In this document: piece by piece, positions 9,152 through 16,216 of the stretch
How the letters are laid out: every line of letters starts with the position of its first letter
Numbering within the stretch: position 1 is the stretch's first letter
NCBI GenBank assembly: GCA_017398625.1
Contig: JAFQFP010000031.1
Span: 41,458 to 105,457 of the forward strand
Length of the DNA stretch: 64,000 nt
Direction of reading: 5' to 3'
DNA from: Oscillospiraceae bacterium
Lineage (GTDB): Bacteria > Bacillota > Clostridia > Oscillospirales > Oscillospiraceae
Program-made: the position numbers and the translations under genes
The notes under the pieces: generated by a model
What the model saw: the letters and a program-made list of their open reading frames with translations, nothing else
What the model was told of the DNA's origin: nothing
Database searches by the model: none

Positions 9152-10036
9152 TTATTGCTCCTCCTGCGGGTGGCTGCGCAAAGCCTTCACCACCTGATCG
9201 GCAAAATCCCAGACGGCAGGATCCAGCCACCGGTCATACAGGTCGCACAGATACAGCGTCCGGCAGCGATCCTCCACAGACAAATAAGTGACACCCGGCA
9301 GGCTCTGCACCGCCTCCTCCGGGATCACCGTGATGCCTACGCCTGCCTGAACCAAGCTAAGCGTCCCCCGCGCGGTGTTGGCATGGCAAAGGAAGCCGCC
9401 GCTTTCATGAGGACGGTCTGCCCGCTCCGTAAAGCTGCGATCCATGCCTTGGCTCAGCCCGATCCGGGGATAGGCAGCCAGCTCTGCCTCCTTTACCCGG
9501 CTCCGATCTGCCAGCGGATGATCCTCCGGCACCGCAGCCACCAGCCGCCGCTGCCGCAGCTTTCGGAAATGGAGACTTCTGTCCCGGACGGTCATATCCA
9601 CGATCGCCATATCCAGCTTTTCCTGCCGCAGCAGCTCCATCAAATCCGCCGCGGAGCCCTCGGTCACATGGAACCGGACACGCCGGTGCTGCTTCAGAAA
9701 GGCTGCTATCTCCCATGCCACCGCTCCCTCCAGCACACCGGACACCACTCCCAGCCGCAGGATGATGGGCTCGGTGTCCGCACCGGTGGCAAGGGTCAGC
9801 GCGGCAGCGGAAAGCGCCTCCATGGCAGAGGTGACTTTTTCCCGAAAATACTGGCCCTGCCGGGTAAGCTGCACATTTCTGCCCTTTTTCTCAAAGAGCT
9901 TGACACCCAGCTCGTTTTCCAGATTGCGGATGGCACTGCTCAAGGAGGGCTGGGATATCTCCAGCCGGGCAGCCGCCAGAGTATAGTGCTCCACCTCCGC
10001 CAGCACGGTAAAATAACGCAGATGATTATAGTTCAT
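9152..10036 (-). CDS. LysR family transcriptional regulator
   Basis: A 294-aa LTTR with an N-terminal winged helix-turn-helix (residues 1-60: NYNHLRYFTVLAEVEHYT, then AAARLEISQPSLSSAI and the ELGVKLFEKKGR wing) and a two-lobed periplasmic-binding-like effector domain. It is transcribed away from the NuoE/NuoF/HydA operon, with 252 bp between them. LTTRs usually control their divergent neighbour, so control of the hydrogenase operon is a reasonable inference. An AT-rich dyad at 10051-10071 just before its start is a candidate operator. The effector is unknown. Confidence 0.93.
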   Translation of the reverse strand: MNYNHLRYFTVLAEVEHYTLAAARLEISQPSLSSAIRNLENELGVKLFEKKGRNVQLTRQGQYFREKVTSAMEALSAAALTLATGADTEPIILRLGVVSGVLEGAVAWEIAAFLKQHRRVRFHVTEGSAADLMELLRQEKLDMAIVDMTVRDRSLHFRKLRQRRLVAAVPEDHPLADRSRVKEAELAAYPRIGLSQGMDRSFTERADRPHESGGFLCHANTARGTLSLVQAGVGITVIPEEAVQSLPGVTYLSVEDRCRTLYLCDLYDRWLDPAVWDFADQVVKALRSHPQEEQ

Positions 10037-10050
10037 GGCAAACCTCTGAA

Positions 10051-10071
10051 TATATAGATTTTATCTATATA
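10051..10071. promoter_or_regulatory. AT-rich inverted repeat, candidate LysR operator
   Basis: TATATAGA, five bases, then TCTATATA: a perfect 8-bp dyad placed 14 bp upstream of the LysR ATG and just ahead of the hydrogenase promoter. Position fits an LTTR box; sequence alone cannot prove binding. Confidence 0.4.
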
Positions 10072-10089
10072 TAAAATAACATATTTTTA

Positions 10090-10118
10090 TTGGTTTTGGC
10101 AATAGGAAATAGTATAAT
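10090..10118 (+). promoter_or_regulatory. Sigma-A-type promoter of the hydrogenase operon
   Basis: TTGGTT (10090-10095), 17-bp spacer, perfect TATAAT (10113-10118). Transcription would start near 10125, giving a leader of about 160 nt before the NuoE-like start. Confidence 0.7.
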
Positions 10119-10124
10119 TTTTAA

Positions 10125-10244
10125 GATAAAAAAGAGAACGGAGGCATATTCAATACGCTGAATATATAAAAGAACCGGCTGTATGGATATGCCAGCTTTT
10201 CGGGCGGCCTGATGCATGCATCCGGTAGCCCGGATTCTTTTTTT
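10125..10244 (+). ncRNA. Structured leader with intrinsic terminator before the hydrogenase operon
   Basis: The predicted transcript begins with a closing helix GGCATAT (10143-10149)/ATATGCC (10187-10193), holding an ATTCA/TGAAT hairpin (10148-10163) and GAACCGGCT (10172-10180). A terminator-like stem CGGGC...GCCCG (10201-10232) with an inner GATGCATGCATC core and seven Ts follows (10238-10244). GAACCGGCT can pair with AGCCCGGATTC (10227-10237), which would break the terminator. Mutually exclusive helices like these are typical of attenuators and riboswitches. I do not recognise the class. Confidence 0.5.
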
Positions 10245-10288
10245 GATACTAATTTATCAATACAAAGCTATCAATAGGAGGTAAACGA

Positions 10289-10777
10289 ATGGCACATATC
10301 AGTGAAGCCGGCGTGAAGAAGATCAATGAGATCTGCGACCGCTATGCCGGCGAAAAAACACCCCTGATGATGATCCTCAGCGACATCCAGAACGAGTACG
10401 GCTATATTCCTCTGGAAGTGCAGCAGATCGTGTCTAAGAAGACCGGGATCTCCGTGGCGGAGATCTATGGCGTCGTCACATTCTATTCCTTTTTCTCTCT
10501 GGAGCCCAAGGGTAAGTATGTGATCGGCTGCTGTCTGGGCACTGCCTGCTATGTTAAGGGCGCTCAGCAGATCATCGACAAGTTCTCCGAGATCCTGGGC
10601 ATCAAGCCCGGCGAGACCACGAAGGACGGACTGTTCACTCTGGATGCCCTGCGCTGCATCGGCGCCTGCGGCATCGCCCCCGCTGTCACCATCAACGGCA
10701 AGGTCTATCCTAAGATGACCGTTGACTCCGTGGCTGGCGTTGTGGAAGAATACCGGGCTATGGGAGGTGCCAACTAA
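10289..10777 (+). CDS. NADH-dependent [FeFe] hydrogenase, NuoE-like [2Fe-2S] subunit
   Basis: Small subunit (162 aa, HydC/HndA type) with a helical N-terminus and a thioredoxin-like [2Fe-2S] domain. The four cluster Cys lie in CCLGTACYVKGA (near 81-92) and CIGACGIAPAV (near 118-128). It passes electrons between the NuoF-like NADH/flavin subunit and the hydrogenase. First gene of the operon, with an AGGAGG site 7 bases before ATG; its TAA overlaps the next ATG (TAATG). An intrinsic terminator lies 45 bp upstream, so expression probably depends on read-through. Confidence 0.95.
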   Translation: MAHISEAGVKKINEICDRYAGEKTPLMMILSDIQNEYGYIPLEVQQIVSKKTGISVAEIYGVVTFYSFFSLEPKGKYVIGCCLGTACYVKGAQQIIDKFSEILGIKPGETTKDGLFTLDALRCIGACGIAPAVTINGKVYPKMTVDSVAGVVEEYRAMGGAN

Positions 10778-12657
10778 TGAAGAATTTTGCTGAATTGGAT
10801 GCAAAGATCTGTTCCTGCACCGATGCGCTGACCGCCAAGCTGGACGGCTCCAACGGCAAGCGTGCTATTCTGCTCTGCGGCGGTACCGGCTGCCTGTCCT
10901 CCAACTCCATGGAGATCAAGGAGAAGTTTGAGGCTCTGGTGGCTGCCAACGATCTGGGCGATAAGGTCACCGTGAACATCGTGGGCTGCTTCGGCTTCTG
11001 CTCTCAGGGTCCCTTCGTTAAGATCTTCCCCGAGGATACCCTGTACCGTCTGGTTCGGGAAGAGGATGTGGAAGAGATCTTCAACACCGACATTCTGGGC
11101 GGTCAGATCGTAGAGCGCCTGCTGTACATCGAGCCCCTCACCGGCGAAAAGGTCGCCAAGCAGGATGACATCAACTTCTACAAGAAGCAGAAGCGTGTCG
11201 CCCTCCACGGCGGCGGCGTCATCAACCCCGAAAGCATTGAGGAAGCCATGGGCTACGGCGCTTTTCAGGGTCTGAAACGGGCACTGACCATGGAGCCTCA
11301 GCAGGTCATTGCCGAGGTTCTGGAATCCGGTCTCCGCGGTAGAGGCGGCGGCGGCTTCCCCACCGGCAGAAAGTGGCAGTTTGCCTACGGCTCCGTCAGT
11401 GACCAGAAGTATGTGGTCTGCAACGGTGACGAGGGCGACCCCGGTGCCTTTATGGACCGCTCCATTCTGGAGGGCAATCCCTATGCCGTTATCGAGGGCA
11501 TGATGATCGCCGGCTATGCCATCGGCGCTACCGAGGGCTACTTCTATGTCCGTGCCGAGTATCCCATCGCCGTGAACCGCCTGCGCAACGCCATCAAGCA
11601 GATGAACGAGGCAGGTATTCTGGGCGAAAACATCATGGGCTCCGGCTTCAGCTTCCAAGCCCATATCCGTCTGGGCGCAGGCGCCTTCGTCTGCGGCGAA
11701 GAGACCGCTCTGCTGAACTCCATCGAGGGCAAGCGCGGTATGCCCCGTCCCCGTCCTCCCTTCCCTGCCGTTAAAGGTCTGTGGGGCGAGCCCACCATCG
11801 TTAACAATGTAGAAACCCTTGCCTGCGTTCCCTATATTCTCCGGGAAGGCGCGGCGGAGTTCGCCTCCTGCGGCACCGACCGCTCCAAGGGCACCAAGGT
11901 CTTCGCTCTGGGCGGCAAGGTCAACAATGTGGGTCTGGTGGAGATCCCCATGGGCACCACTCTCCGGGAGCTGATCTACGACATCGGCGGCGGTATCCCC
12001 GATGGCAAGCAGTTCAAGGCAATCCAGACCGGCGGCCCCTCCGGCGGCTGTCTGACTGCCGAGCATCTGGACGAGCCCATCGACTTTGACAATCTGGTGG
12101 CTAAGGGCTCCATGATGGGCTCCGGCGGTGCCATCGTCATGGACGAAGACAACTGCATGGTAGATGTGGCGAAGTTCTACATGGAATTCATCTGCGACGA
12201 ATCCTGCGGTAAGTGCTCTCCCTGCCGTATCGGCACCAAGCGCATGCTGGAGATCCTCACCCGGATCACCGAGGGCAACGGCACCATGCAGGATCTGGAC
12301 GAGCTGGAGGAGCTGGGCCGCACCGTGCAGGCAAACTCCCTGTGCGCTCTGGGTCAGACCGCTGCCAACCCCGTTATCTCTACTCTGACCCATTTCCGTC
12401 ATGAGTATCTGGCACACATCGTGGACAAGCAGTGCCCCGCAAAGGTCTGCAAGAACCTGATGCGCTATACCATCGAGCAGGACAACTGTGTTGGCTGCGG
12501 CCGCTGCGCCAAGGCCTGCCCCGCCGATGCCATCGCCAAGACCGATTACATTGCTCCCGGCAAGAAGCTGCCTTCCTACCAGATCGATGCCAATAAGTGC
12601 GTCAAGTGCGGCGCCTGTATCGCTACCTGTAAGCTGAAGGCAATCGTTAAGAAGTAA
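10777..12657 (+). CDS. NADH-dependent [FeFe] hydrogenase, NuoF-like flavin/NADH subunit
   Basis: HydB/HndC-type subunit (626 aa). It opens with a thioredoxin-like [2Fe-2S] domain (CGGTGC, then VGCFGFCSQGP, residues about 28-80), continues with the NuoF Rossmann-like core that binds NADH and FMN (GLRGRGGGGFPTGRKW near 186), the SLBB region, a [4Fe-4S] site SCGKCSPCR near 477 and ends with two ferredoxin [4Fe-4S] motifs (CVGCGRCAKACP and CVKCGACIATC). The extra ferredoxin tail is typical of bifurcating or NADP(H)-type hydrogenase subunits rather than Complex I. It oxidises or reduces NAD(P)H on behalf of HydA, in the cytoplasm. Confidence 0.96.
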   Translation: MKNFAELDAKICSCTDALTAKLDGSNGKRAILLCGGTGCLSSNSMEIKEKFEALVAANDLGDKVTVNIVGCFGFCSQGPFVKIFPEDTLYRLVREEDVEEIFNTDILGGQIVERLLYIEPLTGEKVAKQDDINFYKKQKRVALHGGGVINPESIEEAMGYGAFQGLKRALTMEPQQVIAEVLESGLRGRGGGGFPTGRKWQFAYGSVSDQKYVVCNGDEGDPGAFMDRSILEGNPYAVIEGMMIAGYAIGATEGYFYVRAEYPIAVNRLRNAIKQMNEAGILGENIMGSGFSFQAHIRLGAGAFVCGEETALLNSIEGKRGMPRPRPPFPAVKGLWGEPTIVNNVETLACVPYILREGAAEFASCGTDRSKGTKVFALGGKVNNVGLVEIPMGTTLRELIYDIGGGIPDGKQFKAIQTGGPSGGCLTAEHLDEPIDFDNLVAKGSMMGSGGAIVMDEDNCMVDVAKFYMEFICDESCGKCSPCRIGTKRMLEILTRITEGNGTMQDLDELEELGRTVQANSLCALGQTAANPVISTLTHFRHEYLAHIVDKQCPAKVCKNLMRYTIEQDNCVGCGRCAKACPADAIAKTDYIAPGKKLPSYQIDANKCVKCGACIATCKLKAIVKK

Positions 12658-12671
12658 GGGAGGACGATAAA

Positions 12672-14438
12672 ATGGCAACTGTAAATATTAAAATCGAAGG
12701 CGTCTCCTATCAGGTAGAAGCCGGCCTCACCATTCTGGAAGCCGCCAAGAAGTGCGGCTACGAGATCCCCTCTCTGTGTGCATTCAACCACGGCGAGTGC
12801 TCCAACGGCTCCTGCCGTGTGTGTCTGGTAGAGGTCAAGGGCGCAAGAGGCCTTGTGGCATCCTGTGTATACCCTGTAAACGAGGGCATGGAGATCAGCA
12901 TCTCCTCCCCCCGTGCTGCGGAAGCCCGCCGGGCATCCGTGGAGCTGCTGCTGAGCAACCACAACAAAGACTGCCAGCAGTGCGACAAGAACGGTCAGTG
13001 TGAGCTGCTCCATGTGGCATCCGTTACCGGTGCCCGTGAGGGTCGCTATCAGGGCACAAAAACCCCTGTTACCATCGACCAGCTCACCCCCTCCATCATC
13101 CGCGACACCTCCAAGTGCATCCTCTGCGGCCGCTGTGTGGCTCGCTGCCAGAACGCCCACGGCATGGGCATCCTCGGCTTTGAGAACCGTGGCTTCCAGA
13201 CCATCGTGGCTCCCGCCGAGAACCGCTCCTTTGCCGATTCCCCCTGCATCCTTTGCGGTCAGTGTGTCAGCGTCTGCCCCACCGGCGCGCTGATGGAAAA
13301 GTCCGAGATCGGCAAGGTGGATGCCGCCATGAAGGCAGGCAAGCATGTTGTGGTGCAGACCGCTCCCGCTGTCCGTGCCGCTCTGGGTGAAGAATTCGGT
13401 ATGCCCGTTGGCACCGCCGTCACCGGCAAGATGGTGGCAGCACTGAAGCGTCTGGGCTTCGCCAAGGTCTATGATACCAACTTTGCTGCCGACCTGACCA
13501 TTATGGAGGAAGGCACCGAGCTGCTGGGCCGTATCCAGAACGGCGGCGTGCTGCCCATGATCACCTCCTGCTCCCCCGGCTGGGTCAACTATGCCGAGTA
13601 CAACTACGGCGATCTGCTGGATCACCTGTCCTCCTGCAAGTCTCCCCATCAGATGCAGGGCGCTATCCTGAAGTCCTACTATGCGGAAAAGAACGGCATT
13701 GACCCCAAGGATATCTTTGTGGTGTCCATCATGCCCTGCACCGCCAAGAAGGACGAGAAGGAGCGCTCCCAGATGGAGCGGGACGGCATCAAGGATGTGG
13801 ATGCCGTGCTGACCACCCGTGAGCTTGCCAAGATGATCAAGCGTGCCGGTATCCTGTTCACCCGTCTGCCCGACGAGGAGTTCGATCAGGATCTGATGGG
13901 CACCTACACCGGCGCAGGTGTTATCTTCGGTGTCACCGGCGGCGTTATGGAGGCTGCTCTGCGTACTGTGTACTATGTGCTCACCGGCAAGGAGCATGAC
14001 GCCATCGCTTTCGAGGCTGTCCGTGGCTTTGAGGGCATCCGTGAGGCTTCCATCGACATCAACGGCATGACCGTGAATGTGGCGATTGCCCACGGCATGA
14101 AGAATGCCAAGGTACTGCTGGACGATATCCGTGCCGGCAAGTCCAAGTATCACTTCATCGAGATCATGGGCTGCCCCGGCGGTTGTATCGCAGGCGGCGG
14201 TCAGCCCATCGTCCGTTCCTGCTTCCTGCCCCATGAGGACGACGACATTCTGGACACCTACAAGGAAAAGCGCGCCAAGGCTCTCTACAGCGAGGACGAG
14301 CGCCAGACCCTGCGGCAGTCCCACAAGAATCCTCAGATCCAGAAGCTGTACGACGAGTTCTTGGGCAAGCCCAACTCCCACAAGGCTCACGAGCTGCTGC
14401 ATACCACCTATGCGGCAAGAGTTGGCTTCAACGACTGA
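12672..14438 (+). CDS. NADH-dependent [FeFe] hydrogenase catalytic subunit
   Basis: HydA/HndD-type subunit (588 aa). In order: plant-type [2Fe-2S] ferredoxin domain (CAFNHGECSNGSCRVC, residues about 36-51), a His-Cys3 [4Fe-4S] motif (HNKDCQQCDKNGQC), two [4Fe-4S] motifs (CILCGRCVARC and CILCGQCVSVC), then the H-cluster domain. The three H-cluster motifs are TSCSPGW (near 297), MPCTAKKDE (near 354) and MGCPGGCIAGGG (near 499). The second Cys of the usual TSCCPGW is Ser here. H2 production or uptake is the expected activity. Maturases HydE, HydF and HydG are not in the window and must be elsewhere. Confidence 0.97.
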   Translation: MATVNIKIEGVSYQVEAGLTILEAAKKCGYEIPSLCAFNHGECSNGSCRVCLVEVKGARGLVASCVYPVNEGMEISISSPRAAEARRASVELLLSNHNKDCQQCDKNGQCELLHVASVTGAREGRYQGTKTPVTIDQLTPSIIRDTSKCILCGRCVARCQNAHGMGILGFENRGFQTIVAPAENRSFADSPCILCGQCVSVCPTGALMEKSEIGKVDAAMKAGKHVVVQTAPAVRAALGEEFGMPVGTAVTGKMVAALKRLGFAKVYDTNFAADLTIMEEGTELLGRIQNGGVLPMITSCSPGWVNYAEYNYGDLLDHLSSCKSPHQMQGAILKSYYAEKNGIDPKDIFVVSIMPCTAKKDEKERSQMERDGIKDVDAVLTTRELAKMIKRAGILFTRLPDEEFDQDLMGTYTGAGVIFGVTGGVMEAALRTVYYVLTGKEHDAIAFEAVRGFEGIREASIDINGMTVNVAIAHGMKNAKVLLDDIRAGKSKYHFIEIMGCPGGCIAGGGQPIVRSCFLPHEDDDILDTYKEKRAKALYSEDERQTLRQSHKNPQIQKLYDEFLGKPNSHKAHELLHTTYAARVGFND

Positions 14439-14550
14439 TTTTTTAAGAAAAGTTCCTGACATTAAGCATTTTGCTGCGTGAAAGGTGCCATAGTGATTTC
14501 TGTTCCTTATACGACATTTTGTCAGAAAAAGTATTTTGGAAAGTATAGCT

Positions 14551-14586
14551 ATTGCCGCACCGTTTTACCGGTGCGGCAATTTCTTT
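14551..14586 (+). terminator. Terminator after hydA and directly before the TM1266-like gene
   Basis: ATTGCCGCACC, 6-8 loop bases, GGTGCGGCAAT, then TTCTTTT. The Shine-Dalgarno GGAGG of the next gene starts at 14588, so the hairpin can act either as the operon end or as an attenuator of the regulator gene. Confidence 0.85.
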
Positions 14587-14599
14587 TGGAGGTAATGAT

Positions 14600-14857
14600 A
14601 TGGAAACTCGCGTAGCGGTCATGAGCATCATCGTGGAGGACGGGGAAATGGTGGAACGCCTTAATTCCATCCTGCACGAATACGGGGAATACATCATCGG
14701 ACGGATGGGCATTCCCTACCGAAAAAGAAATGTAAATATCATCTCCATCGCTCTGGATGCGCCCCAGAACACCATCGCTGCCCTTGCAGGCAAGATCGGT
14801 TCTCTGAAGGGTATCAGCGTCAAGACGGCGTACTCCAATGTGATGGGAGCTCAGTAA
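14600..14857 (+). CDS. TM1266-family iron-only hydrogenase system putative regulator
   Basis: An 85-aa protein with the ACT/ferredoxin-like fold pattern of the TM1266 family: METRVAVMSIIVED..., then GEYIIGRMGIPYR and NIISIALDAP, ending VKTAYSNVM. Members are found next to [FeFe] hydrogenase or HydEFG genes and are named putative regulators; no mechanism is established for most. Start at 14600 is set by GGAGGTAATGAT upstream. It follows hydA after a terminator and precedes the S-component-like gene by 17 bp. Assignment combines family recognition and context. Confidence 0.85.
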   Translation: METRVAVMSIIVEDGEMVERLNSILHEYGEYIIGRMGIPYRKRNVNIISIALDAPQNTIAALAGKIGSLKGISVKTAYSNVMGAQ

Positions 14858-14874
14858 GAAAGAAGGATAATACT

Positions 14875-15450
14875 ATGAAAAAGAATGTACTTTGGATCAC
14901 CGAGACCGCCGTTATGCTGGCGCTGCTGATCTGCCTGCAGTGGGTAGGCTCTTTTGTGCCCGACCAGATGACCAAGCAGCTTATTACCGGCACCATGGTC
15001 AACTGTGTGCTGGCAGTGACCGTGCTGGTGGCAGGCATGAGCAGCGGTATCGCCGTGGCGATCATCTCCCCGGTGTGCGCTTTCCTGTTCGGCATCGCAC
15101 CGAACATCATTACCGTAGTTCCCATTATGATCGGTAATGTATGCTTCGTGGTGCTGCTGCGGCTGATCATCGGCAAGACCATGAAGCCCGTATGGAAGCA
15201 GCCTGTGGCGCTGGTGGCTGCCGCTGTTGCGAAGTTCGCCGTTCTGTACCTGCTGGTGGTAGTGCTGATCTGCGGCGTAGCCTCCGGTTCTCTGCTGGGC
15301 AAGAAGCTGGGAGACGCCGTACTTCTGGCACCGCCTATGCTGAAAATGCTGCCCACCATGTTTGCATGGCCTCAGCTGGTCACCGCCCTCGCCGGCGGCG
15401 CGCTGGCTCTGCTGATCGTACCGGTGCTGAGAAAGGCTCTGCACAAATAA
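14875..15450 (+). CDS. Predicted ECF transporter S component-like membrane protein
   Basis: A 191-aa protein with five to six hydrophobic segments, beginning KKNVLWITETAVMLALLIC and carrying an alternating Gly/Ala-rich centre (GIAVAIISPVCAFLFGIAP). Size and topology resemble substrate-binding S components of energy-coupling factor transporters for vitamins or metals, but I cannot identify the ligand and no conserved ligand motif is clear. It has an AGAAAGGA site and is probably co-transcribed with the TM1266-like gene 17 bp upstream. An alternative is an unrelated small membrane protein. Confidence 0.55.
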   Translation: MKKNVLWITETAVMLALLICLQWVGSFVPDQMTKQLITGTMVNCVLAVTVLVAGMSSGIAVAIISPVCAFLFGIAPNIITVVPIMIGNVCFVVLLRLIIGKTMKPVWKQPVALVAAAVAKFAVLYLLVVVLICGVASGSLLGKKLGDAVLLAPPMLKMLPTMFAWPQLVTALAGGALALLIVPVLRKALHK

Positions 15451-15453
15451 TAT

Positions 15454-15482
15454 TCGACAAACTGCTTTTTCCATGCTATAAT
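15454..15482 (+). promoter_or_regulatory. Promoter for the two-TM coiled-coil protein gene
   Basis: TCGACA (15454-15459), 17-bp spacer, TATAAT (15477-15482), immediately after the S-component-like gene; 47 bp before the next ATG. Confidence 0.6.
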
Positions 15483-15529
15483 CAAGGCAGGATTCCCTAT
15501 ATCATTCCAAATTTAAGGAGCTGCCCGGT

Positions 15530-16117
15530 ATGAAAGAATTTTACCTGTCCTCCGCCGCTGAGCGGATCATCGGCGTGGTGTTCACCGTCATCGCCGTTGC
15601 CTGTATGGGCATTTTGGTCTTTGCGCTGCGAAATGATACCATGCTGCTGTGCGTCACCGCCCTTTGCTGCCTGCTGGTCAGCGCGGGACTGATCTACTAC
15701 ATGATCAGCGTTCTGCGGGGCAAGTGCATCGCCGATCTGACTACAAAGCAGCTCCAAGTCCGGGGCACCCGGGACTATACGCTGGATCTTTCCACCGCTG
15801 TACAGCTGGAGACCCTGCCCTTCAAGGGCGGCCGCACCGTCATGCGGATGCTGTACTTCTCCGACGCCGAGGGCAAGGTGGTGGGCAAAGTCCCCACCCT
15901 GTTCACCTTCAATCAGGGCGTCATGGCAGAGCCCATGGCTATGGAGATGGCAAAGGAGCTGGGCTTAAACTTCCAAGCCAACCTGCAGCCTTGGGAATAC
16001 GACAAGGAAAAGCGGCTGGAGCATGAAAAGGAAGTTGCCCAGCAGCAGAAGGAAGAGGCAAAAGCCCGCCGGGAAGCCAAGGCAAAGCTCCGCATGGAAA
16101 AGCTGAAGAAAAAATGA
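15530..16117 (+). CDS. Hypothetical protein with two TM segments and a basic coiled-coil tail
   Basis: A 195-aa protein I do not recognise. Two hydrophobic helices (about residues 13-33 and 38-60) are followed by a soluble beta-rich segment (residues 65-125) and a highly charged C-terminal helix rich in Lys, Glu and Arg (from about 160) that should be a coiled coil or bind nucleic acid or acidic lipid. The overall plan resembles bacterial PH-like membrane proteins, but that is only suggestive. It has its own promoter and a terminator right after the stop, so it is monocistronic. Confidence 0.75.
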   Translation: MKEFYLSSAAERIIGVVFTVIAVACMGILVFALRNDTMLLCVTALCCLLVSAGLIYYMISVLRGKCIADLTTKQLQVRGTRDYTLDLSTAVQLETLPFKGGRTVMRMLYFSDAEGKVVGKVPTLFTFNQGVMAEPMAMEMAKELGLNFQANLQPWEYDKEKRLEHEKEVAQQQKEEAKARREAKAKLRMEKLKKK

Positions 16118-16121
16118 GTCT

Positions 16122-16155
16122 AGGGCGCGCTGCAATATCAAATGCAGCGCGCCCT
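16122..16155 (+). terminator. Strong GC-rich hairpin after the coiled-coil protein gene
   Basis: A 13-bp perfect stem AGGGCGCGCTGCA/TGCAGCGCGCCCT with an 8-base loop; a T run appears only 13 bases later, so efficiency is less certain. Confidence 0.7.
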
Positions 16156-16156
16156 A

Positions 16157-16185
16157 TCGACTATTTCGGTTTTTTGTGCTATAAT
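16157..16185 (+). promoter_or_regulatory. Promoter for the GTPase-NYN fusion gene
   Basis: TCGACT (16157-16162), 17-bp spacer, perfect TATAAT (16180-16185), 32 bp before the ATG. Confidence 0.55.
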
Positions 16186-16216
16186 GGGAAAAATGCGATG
16201 AAAGGGGGTGTCCTTT

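Noticed and set aside
10774-12678. 634-aa open frame antisense to the NuoF-like gene
   Set aside because: It mirrors the reading frame of a conserved iron-sulfur protein; GC-rich codon use keeps the opposite frame open. Its translation is low-complexity Gly/Ala/Leu/His with no domain.
12576-14462. 628-aa open frame antisense to the hydrogenase catalytic gene
   Set aside because: Same shadow effect; no ribosome binding site and no recognisable motif, while the plus strand encodes all H-cluster motifs.
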